In this document: positions 9,199 to 21,925 of the stretch, in pieces
How positions within the stretch are numbered: position 1 is the first letter of the stretch
How the letters are laid out: every line of letters begins with the position of its first letter
From: Desulfuromonadaceae bacterium
GTDB taxonomy: Bacteria; Desulfobacterota; Desulfuromonadia; Geobacterales; Pseudopelobacteraceae
DNA length: 64,000 bases
Assembly (NCBI GenBank): GCA_028687585.1
Contig: JAQTZV010000006.1
Location: 62,001 to 126,000, forward strand
Reading direction: 5' to 3'
Notes under the pieces: model-generated
What the model saw: only the letters and a program-made list of their open reading frames with translations
What the model was told of the DNA's origin: nothing
Database searches by the model: none
Position numbers and translations under genes: made by a program

Positions 9199-12000
9199 AT
9201 GAATATCATTGATAAAATTTTAAGCAGTGAGCTTTTTGCCAATAATCCGCCCGTTCTCTTAGATATTGGGGCATCCGGTGAAATCCATTCCAAATGGAAA
9301 CCTATTGCTCAATATGCAGTCTGTATTGCCTTTGATGCCGATGACAGAGAGATGGGGTATACGGTCAATGAAACGGGAGGTTACCGAAAGCTCTTCGTCT
9401 TCAGCAAGCTGGTAACTGATAATACAAATCCCGAGGCGGATTTTTTCCTCACAAAATCCCCGTATTGTTCGAGCCTTTTGTACCCGGACCACAAGAACAT
9501 AAACAACTGGAACTTTGGCGAACTGTTTGACGTTGAAAAAACCGTCCGGATGAAAACCGCGTACTTGCCTGCATTGTTGGCCGAAATAGGGATTAGCAAA
9601 ATCGACTGGTTCAAGACCGATTCACAGGGTACGGATCTCAGACTCTTCAAAAGCTTGGGGGAAGACAAAACGGATAATGTCCTGGTGGCGGAGTTTGAAC
9701 CGGGGATTATCGATGGATATATTGGAGAGGACAAACTCTGGCACATCATATCATTCATGGAAAAACGCCCATTTTGGATGAGTGACATAAAAATATGTGG
9801 GACTCAGCGAATATCCAAGCGCACAGTTACCGAAAAGTTCCGTGACTTTGGCGGGAAAATCCCACCAGAGATGTTGTTTAAAACGTCTCCGGGCTGGGGG
9901 GAGGTTACGTTCTTCAACACGTTTGACCCTCGCAGTACCTCTCTGGATGTAAGGGATCACCTTCTCGGATGGATATTTGCGATCATTGAGGAACAATTCG
10001 GTTTTGCCATGGATATAGCGATTGCAGGTTATGACAAATTTTCAGACCCATTCTTTCAGAAACTGTCCAATTGCGCTCAGGATATCATCACACGAAGGCA
10101 CTCTCCCGATGCCGCTCTGGCGCTATACTCTGATGAGGAACCCCAACGCCCGGTAACCGTTACATATATGCGGAGGGCTGCGGAGAAATTGATAGAAACA
10201 AATAATATTATGGATGCATTTCAGCTGCTGGTTCAGGCAAAGTCGTTGCGTCAACTGCAAGGGGTCGACTATCTGAGGGCGGTCTGCTTTCTGCATATGC
10301 AGAAACCTGGCGAGGCAGTGGTTGCTTTGCGGGAAGAACTTCGATATTTTCCCGAAAATATTGAAGCGCGCAACCTGTACAATAAAATTGCCCCTGATCA
10401 GATGGCTGCAACTCATATCATTGATGAGGAATTTCTCGAATTATACAAAATTATCGAGCCATTCAGCATGTTGGGAGTGGAGCGGCTTTATTCACTCTAT
10501 CTGCGGGCCAGGACAGTTTGTGAGAAGGATATCCCAGGGAATTTCGTCGAATGCGGTGTTGCCGCTGGTGGCTCTTCGGCTCTGCTGGCTTATATAATAA
10601 AAAAATATAGCAAGCGAGAGCGATATTTGTTCGCTTTTGATTCCTTTGCCGGTCTACCTGCCCCAAGTAGTGCCGACTCTCATAACGGGCTAAATGCTGT
10701 TGAAATGGGGTGGGGTGCAGGGACATGCTCTGCCCCGGAATCAAGTGTCCTGACCCTGTGTATGCGGCTTGGTGCTTTGCCGATAATCAAGACAGTGAAG
10801 GGCTTTTACGAAGAAACCCTGCCGCATTTCAAGAAAATAGTGGGTCCAATAGCATTTATGCACATGGATGCTGATTGGTATGAATCGATTATGACTATAT
10901 TGGTCAATATGTACGATCAGCTGGCTGATGGTGCTCTGGTACAGGTTGATGATTATGGATACTGGGAAGGTTGCAAAAAGGCCTTCGATGATTTTTTGAA
11001 TTCCAGAGGAAGCAAGTTGGAGATGCATGACATTGATTCATGTGCGGTGTGGTTCCAGAAAACCGGTCATTCCAGCATGTCTCCTGAAGAGAAGAACGAA
11101 ATCAGATGCCCTATAAGTGGCTCTTTGAATGTAGTTTTTGAAAGAAGTATTAATGCAGGTCAGTTGGTGGATGCATACAAAAGCACCCTTGGCATTGATG
11201 TCAGCAGATACTTCAAAACGGCCGGAGAAATTCATATTTACCGCTCTCTTGACACGGGATACCGTTTCTACTACCCCTACAATGTTGCCGGAGATTCCTC
11301 TCTCTACGAAGAGCTTCAGGCGCTACCATGGTACTACATGGACTGGAAGTGGGAACATGATATGGCTTTGGAACGGATAAAACCTTCCGAGGTCGTTCTG
11401 GAAATAGGTTGCGGCAAAGGTGGTTTCCTGGAAAAAACACAGCAAAAAGGCATTAATTGCTTTGGGTTGGAAATGAACCGAGACGCCATGCGCGCTGCTC
11501 AAGAAAGAGGGCTGAGTGTCTGTGGAGAATCGATCCAGGTCCATATGGCGAAAAACCGTAACAGGTATGATCTTGTCTGCGTTTTTCAGGTATTAGAGCA
11601 TATTTCGGAAGTTGGTGAATTTTTGTCATCATGCCTAGAAGTTCTGAAACCTGGAGGGAGACTGATACTGAGTGTCCCCAACAACGATGCGCTGATGTTT
11701 CGCCTTCCGGAAATGTTGCCGATAAATGCCCCCCCCCACCATATGGGCTTATGGGGAATCAATGCCCTGCTCAGCCTAACTAAATTTTTCCCCCTGCGAC
11801 TTGATACTTTGGAACATGAGCCTTTGCAATCATATCATGTTGATTTCAGCAAACAGGTGATTAAGGAGAAGTTGTTTAAAAAAGAGGGGGGCACCAGGGA
11901 GGCGCTTTTCGGGTGTGAAACGTTGATCTCTGAAGTGATGGAGCTGATCCTGGAAAATATTCCGGGCCATACAGTTATGGCTTACTACACGAAGCTGTGA
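9199..12000 (+). CDS. Triple methyltransferase: FkbM, TylF/macrocin-type and class I domains in one chain
   Basis: A 933-aa protein with three separate SAM-dependent methyltransferase domains. Residues 15-225 match the FkbM family (LLDIGASG, KTDSQGTDLRLFKSLG), usually an O-methyltransferase. Residues 300-400 are helical and TPR-like. Residues 415-620 match the TylF/macrocin O-methyltransferase family (FVECGVAAGGSSALLA, FDSFAGLP, HMDADWYES, VDDYGYW), which methylates sugar hydroxyls and uses a metal. Residues 710-870 are a standard class I methyltransferase (VLEIGCGKGGFLE, VFQVLEHI, LKPGGRL). The GAGGAG site lies 6 bases before the chosen ATG. It belongs to the same run as its neighbours, with gaps of about 20 bases. 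Inference: it places several O-methyl groups on the glycan made by the flanking glycosyltransferases. Confidence 0.88.
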   Translation: MNIIDKILSSELFANNPPVLLDIGASGEIHSKWKPIAQYAVCIAFDADDREMGYTVNETGGYRKLFVFSKLVTDNTNPEADFFLTKSPYCSSLLYPDHKNINNWNFGELFDVEKTVRMKTAYLPALLAEIGISKIDWFKTDSQGTDLRLFKSLGEDKTDNVLVAEFEPGIIDGYIGEDKLWHIISFMEKRPFWMSDIKICGTQRISKRTVTEKFRDFGGKIPPEMLFKTSPGWGEVTFFNTFDPRSTSLDVRDHLLGWIFAIIEEQFGFAMDIAIAGYDKFSDPFFQKLSNCAQDIITRRHSPDAALALYSDEEPQRPVTVTYMRRAAEKLIETNNIMDAFQLLVQAKSLRQLQGVDYLRAVCFLHMQKPGEAVVALREELRYFPENIEARNLYNKIAPDQMAATHIIDEEFLELYKIIEPFSMLGVERLYSLYLRARTVCEKDIPGNFVECGVAAGGSSALLAYIIKKYSKRERYLFAFDSFAGLPAPSSADSHNGLNAVEMGWGAGTCSAPESSVLTLCMRLGALPIIKTVKGFYEETLPHFKKIVGPIAFMHMDADWYESIMTILVNMYDQLADGALVQVDDYGYWEGCKKAFDDFLNSRGSKLEMHDIDSCAVWFQKTGHSSMSPEEKNEIRCPISGSLNVVFERSINAGQLVDAYKSTLGIDVSRYFKTAGEIHIYRSLDTGYRFYYPYNVAGDSSLYEELQALPWYYMDWKWEHDMALERIKPSEVVLEIGCGKGGFLEKTQQKGINCFGLEMNRDAMRAAQERGLSVCGESIQVHMAKNRNRYDLVCVFQVLEHISEVGEFLSSCLEVLKPGGRLILSVPNNDALMFRLPEMLPINAPPHHMGLWGINALLSLTKFFPLRLDTLEHEPLQSYHVDFSKQVIKEKLFKKEGGTREALFGCETLISEVMELILENIPGHTVMAYYTKL

Positions 12001-12022
12001 AAAATATTTTAAGGTGCTGTAA

Positions 12023-15000
12023 ATGAAAGATATGACCCCTCAAAAAATATCCCAGCTTTGCACCCTCGATTCCGGCGGCGCCGGTAAAGCGGCTTTGAGG
12101 CTCAATACGGGACTTAGAAATATTGGTGTTGATTCGACGATGATTGTTGCCCTCAAACAGTCGAATGATCCTGCGGTTGCTGTCCTAGAACCAGGTGAGA
12201 ACGGGGCTGTGTGTGAAGCCAACATTGAGTATGACGGGGTCTTGTCCACACTTACAGACTACTGGGGTGCACTGGTCGCGGGACATCCCGGTAGACCGCA
12301 GGGGCAGGAAATGTTTTCGGATACCAAGTCCTTCTTTAAACTTGAGAATGCCGAAAAAATCAGGGCCGCTGACATAATCCACTTTCACTGGATGACTGGT
12401 TTTTTTGACTATTCAGAAGCACTTCCATTGTTGAGGGGTAAAAAAATCGTCTGGACAATCCACGACATGAACCCGTTTACCGGTGGGTGCCATTATGCGG
12501 GGGATTGCGACAAGTACCGATCTAACTGTGGTGCTTGCCCACAACTGGGTTCGTCCAATGAAATGGATCTCTCTCGGCGTATATGGGAACAAAAAAAGCT
12601 GACTTATGATGAACTCGATATAACAGTTGTTACTCCTAGCAGATGGATGGCAGCGTGCGCGTGCGCCAGTGCTCTCTTTAAGGGGTTTCCGGTCAAGGTA
12701 ATACCAAACGGCCTCCCTATGGAGATATTCCGACCAATTCCCTCAGCCGACATCAGAAAAGGGCTGAACATTCCAGTAAATGCCAAGGTCATTCTTTTTG
12801 GTGCCGACCATCTGATGAACAGGCGCAAGGGGTTTGTCTTCCTTTTAGATGCGTTGCGAAACTACCGGCCAACTTCGGCAGATTGCCCCATATATCTAGC
12901 TGTCTTTGGCAAACCTGAACCGGGCTTGACCATTTCTTCAGATTATTCGGTACTCAATTTCGGCTCGCTAACCAATGAAGATGAAATAGCCTCCCTCTAC
13001 AGCTTGGCAGATGTCTTTGTCCTCCCTTCCCTTGAAGATAATCTCCCCAACACCGTTCTGGAAGCGATGGCGTGCGGAACCCCGGTAGTCGGATTTGATA
13101 CCGGCGGGATTCCTGACATGATTTCCCATAAGGTCAACGGTTTTTTGGCTCGTCCAAGGGATGTGTCATCACTTGCCGAAGGTATTGACTGGTGTCTGTT
13201 CAGTTGCGATCGCACTACAATCTCCAGTGTCTGTCGGGAGTGGGTGCTGGCCCGTTACTCACTGCCAGCGCAGAGTAAAGCATATGCAACCATCTACAAG
13301 GAGTTGAGTGGACGTTCACATTCGGCACCTCCTCCGATTCAACGGCAGGATAAATCTACAATTACCGTTGCCACCAGCATTGCACCCAAAGATGTCGATA
13401 AGCAGCAGGCAGCCATAGCTACCTGGTTACGACTGGGTTTTCGGGTACTGTCCCTCAACAATGCTGATGAGATTGAACTTCTAAAACCTCATTTCCCTGA
13501 GGTGACATTTGTCGCTGCTACACGGAATGCACAGGAAATTGTTGGAAAGCCGCTGGTATATTTCGATGACATCCTGAAAACGCTGAGCAATTCAGGTTCG
13601 GAAATCTGCGGGATAATAAATTCAGACATACACCTTCGTGCCGATGAACATTTTCCGGAATTTATTGTACAAGAGTCCCGCAACAGTTTTATTTATGGCT
13701 CCCGCATTGATATTGAGTCAATTGAAGATACTGGTGGGACCGAATTCGGAACCGGTTTTGATTTCTTTTTCTTTGATCCGGCGGTTATTGGCTTGTATCC
13801 GTCTGTTTCTTTTGCCATAGGTGCAACTTGGTGGGATTATTGGGCCGTCATAGTGCCGTTACTTCGCCACTATCCCGTCAAAAAACTCATCTCTCCGGTA
13901 GCTTTTCACATAGATCATTCCAAAAACTGGTCGCCCGAGCAATGGCGCAATCTGGGTGGTCTGTTTTCATCATATCTCGCTGAATTCGGTTTTGCATTCT
14001 CAACCGTAGATCTCCAATCCTCGGCATTTATGTTTCTGGATCATGTGGACTTCATTTCGCCTAAATTGCTATATGGTCCCAGTGAATTAAATCGGCCTGC
14101 TTCTGAAAACAGCTATCTCGTCTCCGCAATTGTTTCCACCTACAATGCAGAAAAATTTTTCCGTGGCTGCCTGCAGAATCTTCTCGAACAAACCCTCTAT
14201 AAAGAGGGTAAGCTGGAAATCATTATTATCAACAGCGGCTCACAACAGAACGAGGGGGCGATTGCCAGGGAATTCGTTTTCCGTTATCCGGAACATGTCG
14301 TGTACATACACACAGAGCGTGAAACCCTTTATGAAGCCTGGAACCGTGGTGTAGCCCTTGCGCATGGCACATATCTGACACATGCCAACACCGATGACCG
14401 GCACCGTCACGATGCCTTTGAAGTAATGGCCCGCGCGCTCGATCAGCATAATGTCGGTCTGGTGTATGCCGATGCCATGATAACCCAAGAGATTAATGAG
14501 ACTTTTGAACTAAATTCTGCCACCCAAAACTGGTTGCTTCCGGATTTTACTCTCAGACAGGCGCTTTTGGATTGCCCGTTTGGCTGTCAGGTCATGTGGC
14601 GGGCATCTGCGCATGCGGATGTTGGCATGTTTGACGGCAGTTACAAGCGCGCCGGCGATTATGAGTTTTTCCTGCGTCTTGCTTTGAAACTGGGGGCCCT
14701 GCATCTCCCTGAACTCCTGACGCTGTATCATGAGTCAATGAGCAACCTTTCCTATGAATCGCCTGAAGAAGTTATATCCGAGGTCAATCGCTTTATCGGG
14801 AAATTCCGCAGAGAAATACCGCTGGAGACAATCTACCCGTTTCTGCAACAGGACAGGTCATCTGCGGCCATAGCTGCCGCCAAGATGGATTTTGCCAACC
14901 ACCTATTGGGTTCGGGCAGAGTATTGTATACCGATTTTACATTTGCGGAAGAACTCTACAGGGATCTTCTGGAACAGTTTCCGGGTAATTCAGACCTGAC

Positions 15001-18000
15001 CGGTAATTTGTTTCTTGCCTATATCATGAACGGCAAGATTGACAATGCTATCTCCATGCTTGAAGCCACGCCATCATTATCACCTCGCCTTGAGTATTAT
15101 CTCTCCCTAGTCAAGCGAGGCGAATCGCCACAAATCACATTTGCAAATTTCCAGCACCCGGGGCTTAGCGCTATGCAACCCTTCAAATCCAGTCTTGAGA
15201 CCAGAATCCCACGCGCCAGACAGACTATTCCTTCAAGAGGTACTGACAAGAAGCCTGATCTTCAAGAAATACAAAACAACAGTGAACAAATCGAAAAAAT
15301 ACGTGTTCTCTACGATATAACGGTATTGGGGTTGGGAACTCTCCATGAATCTGCGCGAACCGGAATCTATCGTGTTATTGAGCATGTACTGCAGGGATTG
15401 GCTTCATCTCCAGAGATCGAACTCTCATTGTGCGCAGCACATGCAGTTATTGTGCAATCCTCTGAGACGTTGGGCGGCTGCCGACAGTATCTGGCAAAAC
15501 ACCGGGAGTTCTGCCAAATTCCTTTTTATGAATCTGTTTTGCCGTCGGTTGACATATTTCATTCTCCTTTTGATGCATTACCTCAGGAGATTGATGCCCA
15601 AGTGAGGTTTCTGACGGTCTATGACCTCATCCCGATGCTGTTTCCCAAGCTCGTGCCTGATGACGTTGTTGAATTACAACGCTCTACACTTTCAAATTTG
15701 GAACCGGAAGATCGTTTTTTATGCATCTCTCACTCGACAAAAAATGACCTCTGCCGCATTACCGGTATTGCCGCCGATCATGCAACCGTTACTCACCTAG
15801 CCGCAGACCCGGCTATCTTCTATCCATGCTACGACAACCATAAGCTGATGGAGATACGCAATAAATATGGTCTCGGTACAGCTCCATATTTCCTAAGTTT
15901 GTGCACTCTTGAGCCCCGCAAGAATATTGACCATGTCATTCGTGCTTTTGCCAGGATGGTGCGGGAAGATTTGGCCGGCAGCACTCGTTTGGTACTGGTA
16001 GGTACCAAGGGATGGGATTTCGACCGGATATTCGATGAGATTGATAATAACCCGGATTTGCGTGACCGTATTGTATTGACTGGTTATGTGCCGGATGAAG
16101 AATTGTCGGCGCTTTACAGCGGCGCTTATGTATTTGTCTATATGTCGATGTATGAAGGTTTCGGATTGCCCCCGCTTGAGGCCATGCGGTGCGGTACGCC
16201 GGTGGTTGCATCCAATACGTCATCTTTGCCCGAAGTTGTTGGAGAAGCGGGAATCAACATTGCCCCTAACGATCAGGAGTGGCTTGTCACTGTTCTGGTT
16301 GAGTTGCTTCGAAATCAGGAATTAAGGGCAGAACTGAGTAAAAGATCATTGCTACGTGCTTCTGAGCTAAGTTGGGATCGGTGTGTGCGTGAAACCATAT
16401 CGGCGTATCGGTCCGCCCTAAATCGGGTTTGTATGTCAAAAATGGGAATCAACCCAATAATTACAGGAAATATCGTGATTGATGGTGTTTTCTTTCAGGA
16501 GGGCATTTCAGGAATATCCCGTCTGTGGCTTTCGCTTCTTCATGTATGGTCAACAACAGATTTTGCAAAGCGCCTGGTTGTGTTGAACCGTGACGATACC
16601 ATGCCTCGAATCGACGGGATTCGCTACCGATCACTGCCACGGTGCTATTATGAGTTAACTGAAAGGCAGAAGCTGCAACAGATCTGTGATGAAGAAAATG
16701 CGGAACTTTTTATTTCCAGTTACTACACGATACCCCTTACAACGCCTTCATTTTTTATTGCCTATGACATGATTCCCGAGTGTACTCAGTACTTTGACCT
16801 GGCTCATCTTGTCTGGCAATCAAAGCGTGCTGCCATTGAGCATGCATCAAAATATGTTACCATATCTCACAGTACCGCCCATGATCTGCTCAAGGTATTT
16901 CCGCACATTGATCCGAAGCTGGTGACAGTGGCCCATTGCGGTGTGGACGAAGCTTTTCATCCCGCTGGAGCAGATGAGCTGACGGCATTTCGTACCAAAT
17001 ACGGACTTGTCGGCCCCTACTATCTACTGGTAGGCACTCGACATCTTTACAAGAACGGGACTCTTGCTTTCAAAGCACTGGCAAGAATTGCTGAGAAAGA
17101 GTCGGTGCAGCTTGTCTGCATGGGCGGTGGTGTTAAGTTGGATGCTGAGCAGGCAGCATTGGCGCAGGTATTCTCCGTACACTTTCTGCTTCTTCTCGAT
17201 GAAGAGATGAGATCTGCCTACAGTGGGGCAGAGGCTCTGCTGTACCCTTCCCAATATGAGGGTTTTGGGTTGCCGATTGTAGAGGCTATGGCTTGCGGCT
17301 GTCCGGTGATCACGTGTCATAATACGTCAATTCCTGAAGTCGCCGGTGATGCGGCAATCTATGTGAATGATGTTGATCCTCAAGAACTGACTGAGGCTCT
17401 GGTGGCGGTGAGGCAGCCAGATGTCCGTGCCGGCCTGATTCAGATGGGCCTGCAGCAGGCGGCAAAATTTTCGTGGCAGAAAATGGCTGGAATTATAAGG
17501 GGAGTAATGGAAAGTAAATTGCCCATGTTATGTGCCTTCCCAGGTATAGCATCTGAATCCGCCAAGCCGGTCATATCGGTAATCGTTTCTACCTACAATT
17601 CCGAGGCATTCATGCGCGAGTGCCTGGAAGATTTGGTGAATCAGACCATCTTTAACCAGATGGAGGTTATCATTGTTGATGCTGCTTCTCCCGAGAACGA
17701 GCTGGCCATCATCAGGGAATTCCAGCAGAGTTACCAAAATATCCGCTATATCCGCACCCCGGAGCGGATCGGCATCTATGCGGCCTGGAACATGGCTATT
17801 AAGGAGGCGACAGGGACATACATTGCACCCTTTAGTACCAATGACCGCCTGCGCAAAGATGCCTATGAGATCCTGAGAACGGCTCTTGATAATAATCCAG
17901 ACATCATGTTGGTATACGGAGATACCTACCAGACCAAAATCCCGCATGAGACTTTTGAACACCATACCTGTTGCGGCACCTATAAATGGCCGGACTACTC

Positions 18001-21000
18001 GTTCAAGGATCTGCTCTACAACTGCCTGGTTGGTCCGCACCCCATGTGGCGCAGAGAAGTGCATGACAAAATCGGTTATTTCGACGAACAATACATTGCC
18101 ATTGGTGATCAGGAGTTCTGGCTGCGCATGGGTGAACAGTATAAACTTCTCCATATACCGGAATTTACCGGACTTTACTGGCTTGCAGACGATGCCCTCA
18201 GTACGCAGGCGGAACACGAGGCAAGAGATATTCAGCTCAAGTATCAGGCGCGACACATGACCCGACTCGGGAAGGCGGTTGCCGAAAATCGCGGGGGGAA
18301 AATGGTCGTGGCAATCTATTCGCTGGAGTCGCTGAATGACGCCTGTGCCCGAATCAGGTTGACCGGACCTTACGGACATTTGTACGGCCAGGTTGAAGAC
18401 CTCTGGGGGGCAAAAGTCGACGGGGCTAACTGCAGCACCAATCTGGACATGATTGATGCCGCTGACCTGGTTATTGTCCAGCGCTTCTATCCCCGGCAGG
18501 GGACGCTTCCTTTTCTCGAGAAAATACTCGCCTCGGGCAAACCGGTAGTATATGAGGTGGATGATCTATTGACAGATCTTCCTGAAACGAATCATCTCCG
18601 GCATTGGGCGAAAGAAACTGCCGATATACTTGAAACAGTACTACCCAGATTTTCTGCCATTACGGTTTCTACGTCCGAGCTTGCGGAAAGGTTTGGCAGT
18701 TACAACCGGAATACGTTTGTTCTCCCCAATCTGATCGATGAAAACCTGTTCCACCCTGTTCCGCGAAAAGCTGATGGGCCGGTTGTGATCGGTTTTTCTG
18801 GTACCGGAACACATGCCCGCGATCTGGAACTGATTGAGACGGCGCTATTCCGAATTGCCGAGAAATATGGTGAACAGGTAGCGTTCTTTTTCATGGGGTA
18901 TGCCAACAGTCGTTATCTTACGTTACCTGGTTTTACGTTCTGTGATTTTGAGCGGGATTATACCGCGTATGCTCAAGCGCTTTCCAAGAGTGAAATAGAC
19001 ATTGCGCTGGTTCCTTTGGAAGATAATGCCTTCAACCGCTGCAAGAGCAATATCAAGTGGCTGGAATATTCAGCCTGTGGCATTGCTGGTGTGTATGCAG
19101 ATCTGACTCCATACAATGCCTGCGTTACACATGGTGACACCGGGGTCCTGGTTGGAAATGATCCTCAGCAATGGTTTGATGCCATTGACCTTCTGGTCAG
19201 TAGTCCCTGGTTGAGGAATTCCATTTCTTTGAATGCCCGTCACAAGGTGATGTCAGAATACACCTTGAAATCAGGGGCATACCGCTGGATGGATGTTTAT
19301 CGCGAGATTATGGAGCGCCACTCTTTGCATCTTGGCGAAGCTAAAACCGTACCGGCAAGACACCCCAAGTTCTCAATCATCCTCTTAACCTGGAATCGCG
19401 CACGGATGCTGGAAAAGTCCCTTTCATCGCTCTTTAGCAGCCTTGCCCACCGTGATGACTGTGAAATAATCGTTGGCGATAACGGCTCGACTGATGGCAC
19501 TTCGTTGGTGCTTGATCGATTTGCGGTGGATTCCAGAATGCGCCTCACGACCAACCATGGCATCAACGCATTCAGGGAACTGTTTAATAGAGCAAGCGGC
19601 GAATTTATTATCTGTATCGATGATGACGTACTCGAATTGCCGGCATCTTTTGAACGTCGCTTCGAGGAGTTCTTCGCGGCATTCCCGGACTACGGGATGC
19701 TTGGCCTTGACGTAGTTCAAAATGAACATACAAATGGCGCCAAGCCGGGCCCGCTTTACTATCATCTCACAGACACTCGCGGTGATAAATCAATAGAGGA
19801 AGGACCGGTAATCGGCTGCTGTTTCTGCGTGCGCCGAGAAACCTTCCTTTCTGTCGGTGGGTTGGGAATTTCTGAACTGACCGTCGGGATGGCACACGAT
19901 GCTACCTTATACAGGCGCATCATTTCGGCTGGATTTCGCGCCGGCATTATTGCGGGATTGCGTTGTTTTCATGCCAGCGGTCCACACTATTCAGCCGAGT
20001 ATGGCTATCTGGACCAGGATATCGAAAAATACAAGGTCGCTGGTTTGCCCGACATGGTCGCGCAGTATATTAATTTCAAAAACAGTCTTCTCAATACCAA
20101 GATTCCACAACAAGTGAAGCTTTCAATCATCATTCCGGTTTTCAATCAACTTGACTTTACCCGCCATTGCCTGGATGGAATCTTTGCAACTTTGCCGAAC
20201 GATATCCCCCGCGAAATCATTGTAGTGGACAATGGTTCCAGCGACGGAACGCCGGATTATCTGCGCAGCTTAGGCGATCAGATTAAGGTGATTTCCAATA
20301 CTGAAAATTATGGTTTTGCCAAAGCCTGCAATCTGGGCGCACAGGCCGCTTGCGGCGAATTGACGCTGTTCCTCAATAACGATACCGTACCCAGGACAGG
20401 ATGGCTTGAAGCGCTGATTGCGGCAATCGAACGCGATAAAGCAGACATTTGCGGGGCGCGTCTGCTTTACCCCGATGGCCGCTGCCAGCATGCCGGTATC
20501 GCCTTTGATGAGCGGGGACTGGGGTATCATATTTTTGGTGGTTTTCCCGGAGATGCCGCTCCGGTGATGGAGCGCCGTCAGATGCAGGCTGTCACGGGAG
20601 CCTGTCTGGCGGTGAAGAAAGATCTGTTCCACGAGTTGGGTGGTTTTGATGAAGGATTCCGTAACGGTTTCGAGGATGTGGATTTCTGTTTACGTGCCGG
20701 TGCCCTCGGTAAGCGGATCCTGTATGTGCCTGAGAGTGTGGTGACTCACTACGCCGAGCAGAGCAGTGGGCGCAAGGACCATGACATTCCCAACATGCAG
20801 CGTTTTTTTGCCCGTTGGCACGGCAAGGTACGCCAGGACGACAAGGATCTGTATACCCGTTTTGGTCTTACCAGCCACAGAGATCCTGACGGACGAATTG
20901 TTGTGACTTCCGAGATACGGAGTGCGGCCAAAGTCTCCATCATCATTCCGCTTTTCAACAAGGCTGAGTTGACCCGGGCCTGTTTGCTGGCATTGGAACG

Positions 21001-21901
21001 TCATACCGCAGATCGGAGTTATGAACTGCTGCTGGTGGATAATAACTCCAGCGATGGCACTATCACCCTTTTGCGTGAATGGGAGCAGAAGGCAACTATT
21101 CTCCGCAATAGCGAAAACAGGGGCTTTGCCGTCGCCTGTAACCAGGGAGCGCACGCCGCCAAAGGGAAATATCTGCTCTTTCTGAATAACGATACCGAGG
21201 TTACTGCCGGCTGGCTGGAAGCGTTGGTGACAATATTGGACAACGACACGACGGTCGCGGCGGTCGGCAGCAAGCTGCTCTTCCCTGATGGCACAATCCA
21301 GCATGCCGGGGTCATGATAGTGGAAGATCAGGCAAGCAAAGATCCGCTGGTCGGCAAGCACCATTATTTCCGCTTTCCGGGTAACCATCCCGCTGCAAAC
21401 ATACTCATTCAGTTGCAGGCGGTTACTGCGGCCTGTGTCCTGATGCGGCGCACAGCATTCGAAGCGGTGGGAGGTTTTGACGAAGGGTACTGGAACGGGT
21501 ATGAAGATCTGGATCTCTGTTTCAAATTCGGTAGTCGTGGTTGGAAGGTAATCTATCAGCCTGCCAGCGTTGTCATTCATCACGAATCACAATCCGGCAC
21601 GGAACGTTTCCGACTCGCCTCAGAAAATATAAAGCGCCTGCATCAACGATGGTTAGGCAAGATCAAGACGGATTTGACCATTCTGCCCGATACGACCGTG
21701 CTCAATGGCCCAGGAATTTTGGAGGGATTGACCGGAGTGTATGAGTTACCCAAGGAAGGTGCAAAGCCTCCATCTGTAGTTACCAGACCGCACTATCCCT
21801 TGATACCGCTGGTGGGAAAATCGGCCTCATCCATTTTGCAAAAACTTTCGAGCTCGCAGAAGACAAAGAGTGTGCTGCACCGCTATACGACTGAAGAGTG
21901 A
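12023..21901 (+). CDS. Giant multi-domain glycosyltransferase (3292 aa, about ten GT domains)
   Basis: One uninterrupted frame of 9.9 kb. Approximate domain order: GT4 (1-430); a GT-A-like unit with a NSDIHL motif (445-690); GT2 (696-960, [14 protein letters not shown]); helical linker (960-1060); GT4 (1092-1469, TYDL-like [10 protein letters not shown] and [12 protein letters not shown]); GT4 (1478-1830, [12 protein letters not shown]); GT2 (1848-2089, [11 protein letters not shown]); GT4-like (2092-2432); GT2 (2448-2689, [11 protein letters not shown]); GT2 (2696-2956, [11 protein letters not shown]); GT2 (2969-3226, [11 protein letters not shown]). The last two keep FLNNDT and GFDEGF/GYW motifs of rhamnosyl-type GT2 enzymes. 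No signal peptide or membrane span is seen. AAGGTG precedes the ATG. Each domain could add one sugar, so the protein may build a long glycan alone. Sugars and order are unknown. Confidence 0.9.
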   Translation: MKDMTPQKISQLCTLDSGGAGKAALRLNTGLRNIGVDSTMIVALKQSNDPAVAVLEPGENGAVCEANIEYDGVLSTLTDYWGALVAGHPGRPQGQEMFSDTKSFFKLENAEKIRAADIIHFHWMTGFFDYSEALPLLRGKKIVWTIHDMNPFTGGCHYAGDCDKYRSNCGACPQLGSSNEMDLSRRIWEQKKLTYDELDITVVTPSRWMAACACASALFKGFPVKVIPNGLPMEIFRPIPSADIRKGLNIPVNAKVILFGADHLMNRRKGFVFLLDALRNYRPTSADCPIYLAVFGKPEPGLTISSDYSVLNFGSLTNEDEIASLYSLADVFVLPSLEDNLPNTVLEAMACGTPVVGFDTGGIPDMISHKVNGFLARPRDVSSLAEGIDWCLFSCDRTTISSVCREWVLARYSLPAQSKAYATIYKELSGRSHSAPPPIQRQDKSTITVATSIAPKDVDKQQAAIATWLRLGFRVLSLNNADEIELLKPHFPEVTFVAATRNAQEIVGKPLVYFDDILKTLSNSGSEICGIINSDIHLRADEHFPEFIVQESRNSFIYGSRIDIESIEDTGGTEFGTGFDFFFFDPAVIGLYPSVSFAIGATWWDYWAVIVPLLRHYPVKKLISPVAFHIDHSKNWSPEQWRNLGGLFSSYLAEFGFAFSTVDLQSSAFMFLDHVDFISPKLLYGPSELNRPASENSYLVSAIVSTYNAEKFFRGCLQNLLEQTLYKEGKLEIIIINSGSQQNEGAIAREFVFRYPEHVVYIHTERETLYEAWNRGVALAHGTYLTHANTDDRHRHDAFEVMARALDQHNVGLVYADAMITQEINETFELNSATQNWLLPDFTLRQALLDCPFGCQVMWRASAHADVGMFDGSYKRAGDYEFFLRLALKLGALHLPELLTLYHESMSNLSYESPEEVISEVNRFIGKFRREIPLETIYPFLQQDRSSAAIAAAKMDFANHLLGSGRVLYTDFTFAEELYRDLLEQFPGNSDLTGNLFLAYIMNGKIDNAISMLEATPSLSPRLEYYLSLVKRGESPQITFANFQHPGLSAMQPFKSSLETRIPRARQTIPSRGTDKKPDLQEIQNNSEQIEKIRVLYDITVLGLGTLHESARTGIYRVIEHVLQGLASSPEIELSLCAAHAVIVQSSETLGGCRQYLAKHREFCQIPFYESVLPSVDIFHSPFDALPQEIDAQVRFLTVYDLIPMLFPKLVPDDVVELQRSTLSNLEPEDRFLCISHSTKNDLCRITGIAADHATVTHLAADPAIFYPCYDNHKLMEIRNKYGLGTAPYFLSLCTLEPRKNIDHVIRAFARMVREDLAGSTRLVLVGTKGWDFDRIFDEIDNNPDLRDRIVLTGYVPDEELSALYSGAYVFVYMSMYEGFGLPPLEAMRCGTPVVASNTSSLPEVVGEAGINIAPNDQEWLVTVLVELLRNQELRAELSKRSLLRASELSWDRCVRETISAYRSALNRVCMSKMGINPIITGNIVIDGVFFQEGISGISRLWLSLLHVWSTTDFAKRLVVLNRDDTMPRIDGIRYRSLPRCYYELTERQKLQQICDEENAELFISSYYTIPLTTPSFFIAYDMIPECTQYFDLAHLVWQSKRAAIEHASKYVTISHSTAHDLLKVFPHIDPKLVTVAHCGVDEAFHPAGADELTAFRTKYGLVGPYYLLVGTRHLYKNGTLAFKALARIAEKESVQLVCMGGGVKLDAEQAALAQVFSVHFLLLLDEEMRSAYSGAEALLYPSQYEGFGLPIVEAMACGCPVITCHNTSIPEVAGDAAIYVNDVDPQELTEALVAVRQPDVRAGLIQMGLQQAAKFSWQKMAGIIRGVMESKLPMLCAFPGIASESAKPVISVIVSTYNSEAFMRECLEDLVNQTIFNQMEVIIVDAASPENELAIIREFQQSYQNIRYIRTPERIGIYAAWNMAIKEATGTYIAPFSTNDRLRKDAYEILRTALDNNPDIMLVYGDTYQTKIPHETFEHHTCCGTYKWPDYSFKDLLYNCLVGPHPMWRREVHDKIGYFDEQYIAIGDQEFWLRMGEQYKLLHIPEFTGLYWLADDALSTQAEHEARDIQLKYQARHMTRLGKAVAENRGGKMVVAIYSLESLNDACARIRLTGPYGHLYGQVEDLWGAKVDGANCSTNLDMIDAADLVIVQRFYPRQGTLPFLEKILASGKPVVYEVDDLLTDLPETNHLRHWAKETADILETVLPRFSAITVSTSELAERFGSYNRNTFVLPNLIDENLFHPVPRKADGPVVIGFSGTGTHARDLELIETALFRIAEKYGEQVAFFFMGYANSRYLTLPGFTFCDFERDYTAYAQALSKSEIDIALVPLEDNAFNRCKSNIKWLEYSACGIAGVYADLTPYNACVTHGDTGVLVGNDPQQWFDAIDLLVSSPWLRNSISLNARHKVMSEYTLKSGAYRWMDVYREIMERHSLHLGEAKTVPARHPKFSIILLTWNRARMLEKSLSSLFSSLAHRDDCEIIVGDNGSTDGTSLVLDRFAVDSRMRLTTNHGINAFRELFNRASGEFIICIDDDVLELPASFERRFEEFFAAFPDYGMLGLDVVQNEHTNGAKPGPLYYHLTDTRGDKSIEEGPVIGCCFCVRRETFLSVGGLGISELTVGMAHDATLYRRIISAGFRAGIIAGLRCFHASGPHYSAEYGYLDQDIEKYKVAGLPDMVAQYINFKNSLLNTKIPQQVKLSIIIPVFNQLDFTRHCLDGIFATLPNDIPREIIVVDNGSSDGTPDYLRSLGDQIKVISNTENYGFAKACNLGAQAACGELTLFLNNDTVPRTGWLEALIAAIERDKADICGARLLYPDGRCQHAGIAFDERGLGYHIFGGFPGDAAPVMERRQMQAVTGACLAVKKDLFHELGGFDEGFRNGFEDVDFCLRAGALGKRILYVPESVVTHYAEQSSGRKDHDIPNMQRFFARWHGKVRQDDKDLYTRFGLTSHRDPDGRIVVTSEIRSAAKVSIIIPLFNKAELTRACLLALERHTADRSYELLLVDNNSSDGTITLLREWEQKATILRNSENRGFAVACNQGAHAAKGKYLLFLNNDTEVTAGWLEALVTILDNDTTVAAVGSKLLFPDGTIQHAGVMIVEDQASKDPLVGKHHYFRFPGNHPAANILIQLQAVTAACVLMRRTAFEAVGGFDEGYWNGYEDLDLCFKFGSRGWKVIYQPASVVIHHESQSGTERFRLASENIKRLHQRWLGKIKTDLTILPDTTVLNGPGILEGLTGVYELPKEGAKPPSVVTRPHYPLIPLVGKSASSILQKLSSSQKTKSVLHRYTTEE

Positions 21902-21925
21902 TATTTATTTACTAAAGGATACCAG

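Noticed and set aside
17528..18379. Minus-strand open frame of 283 codons inside the giant glycosyltransferase gene
   Set aside because: It mirrors a GT2 domain on the other strand and has no start site or family pattern of its own.
20690..21583. Minus-strand open frame of 297 codons near the end of the giant gene
   Set aside because: It is opposite two GT2 domains and shows no independent coding signal.
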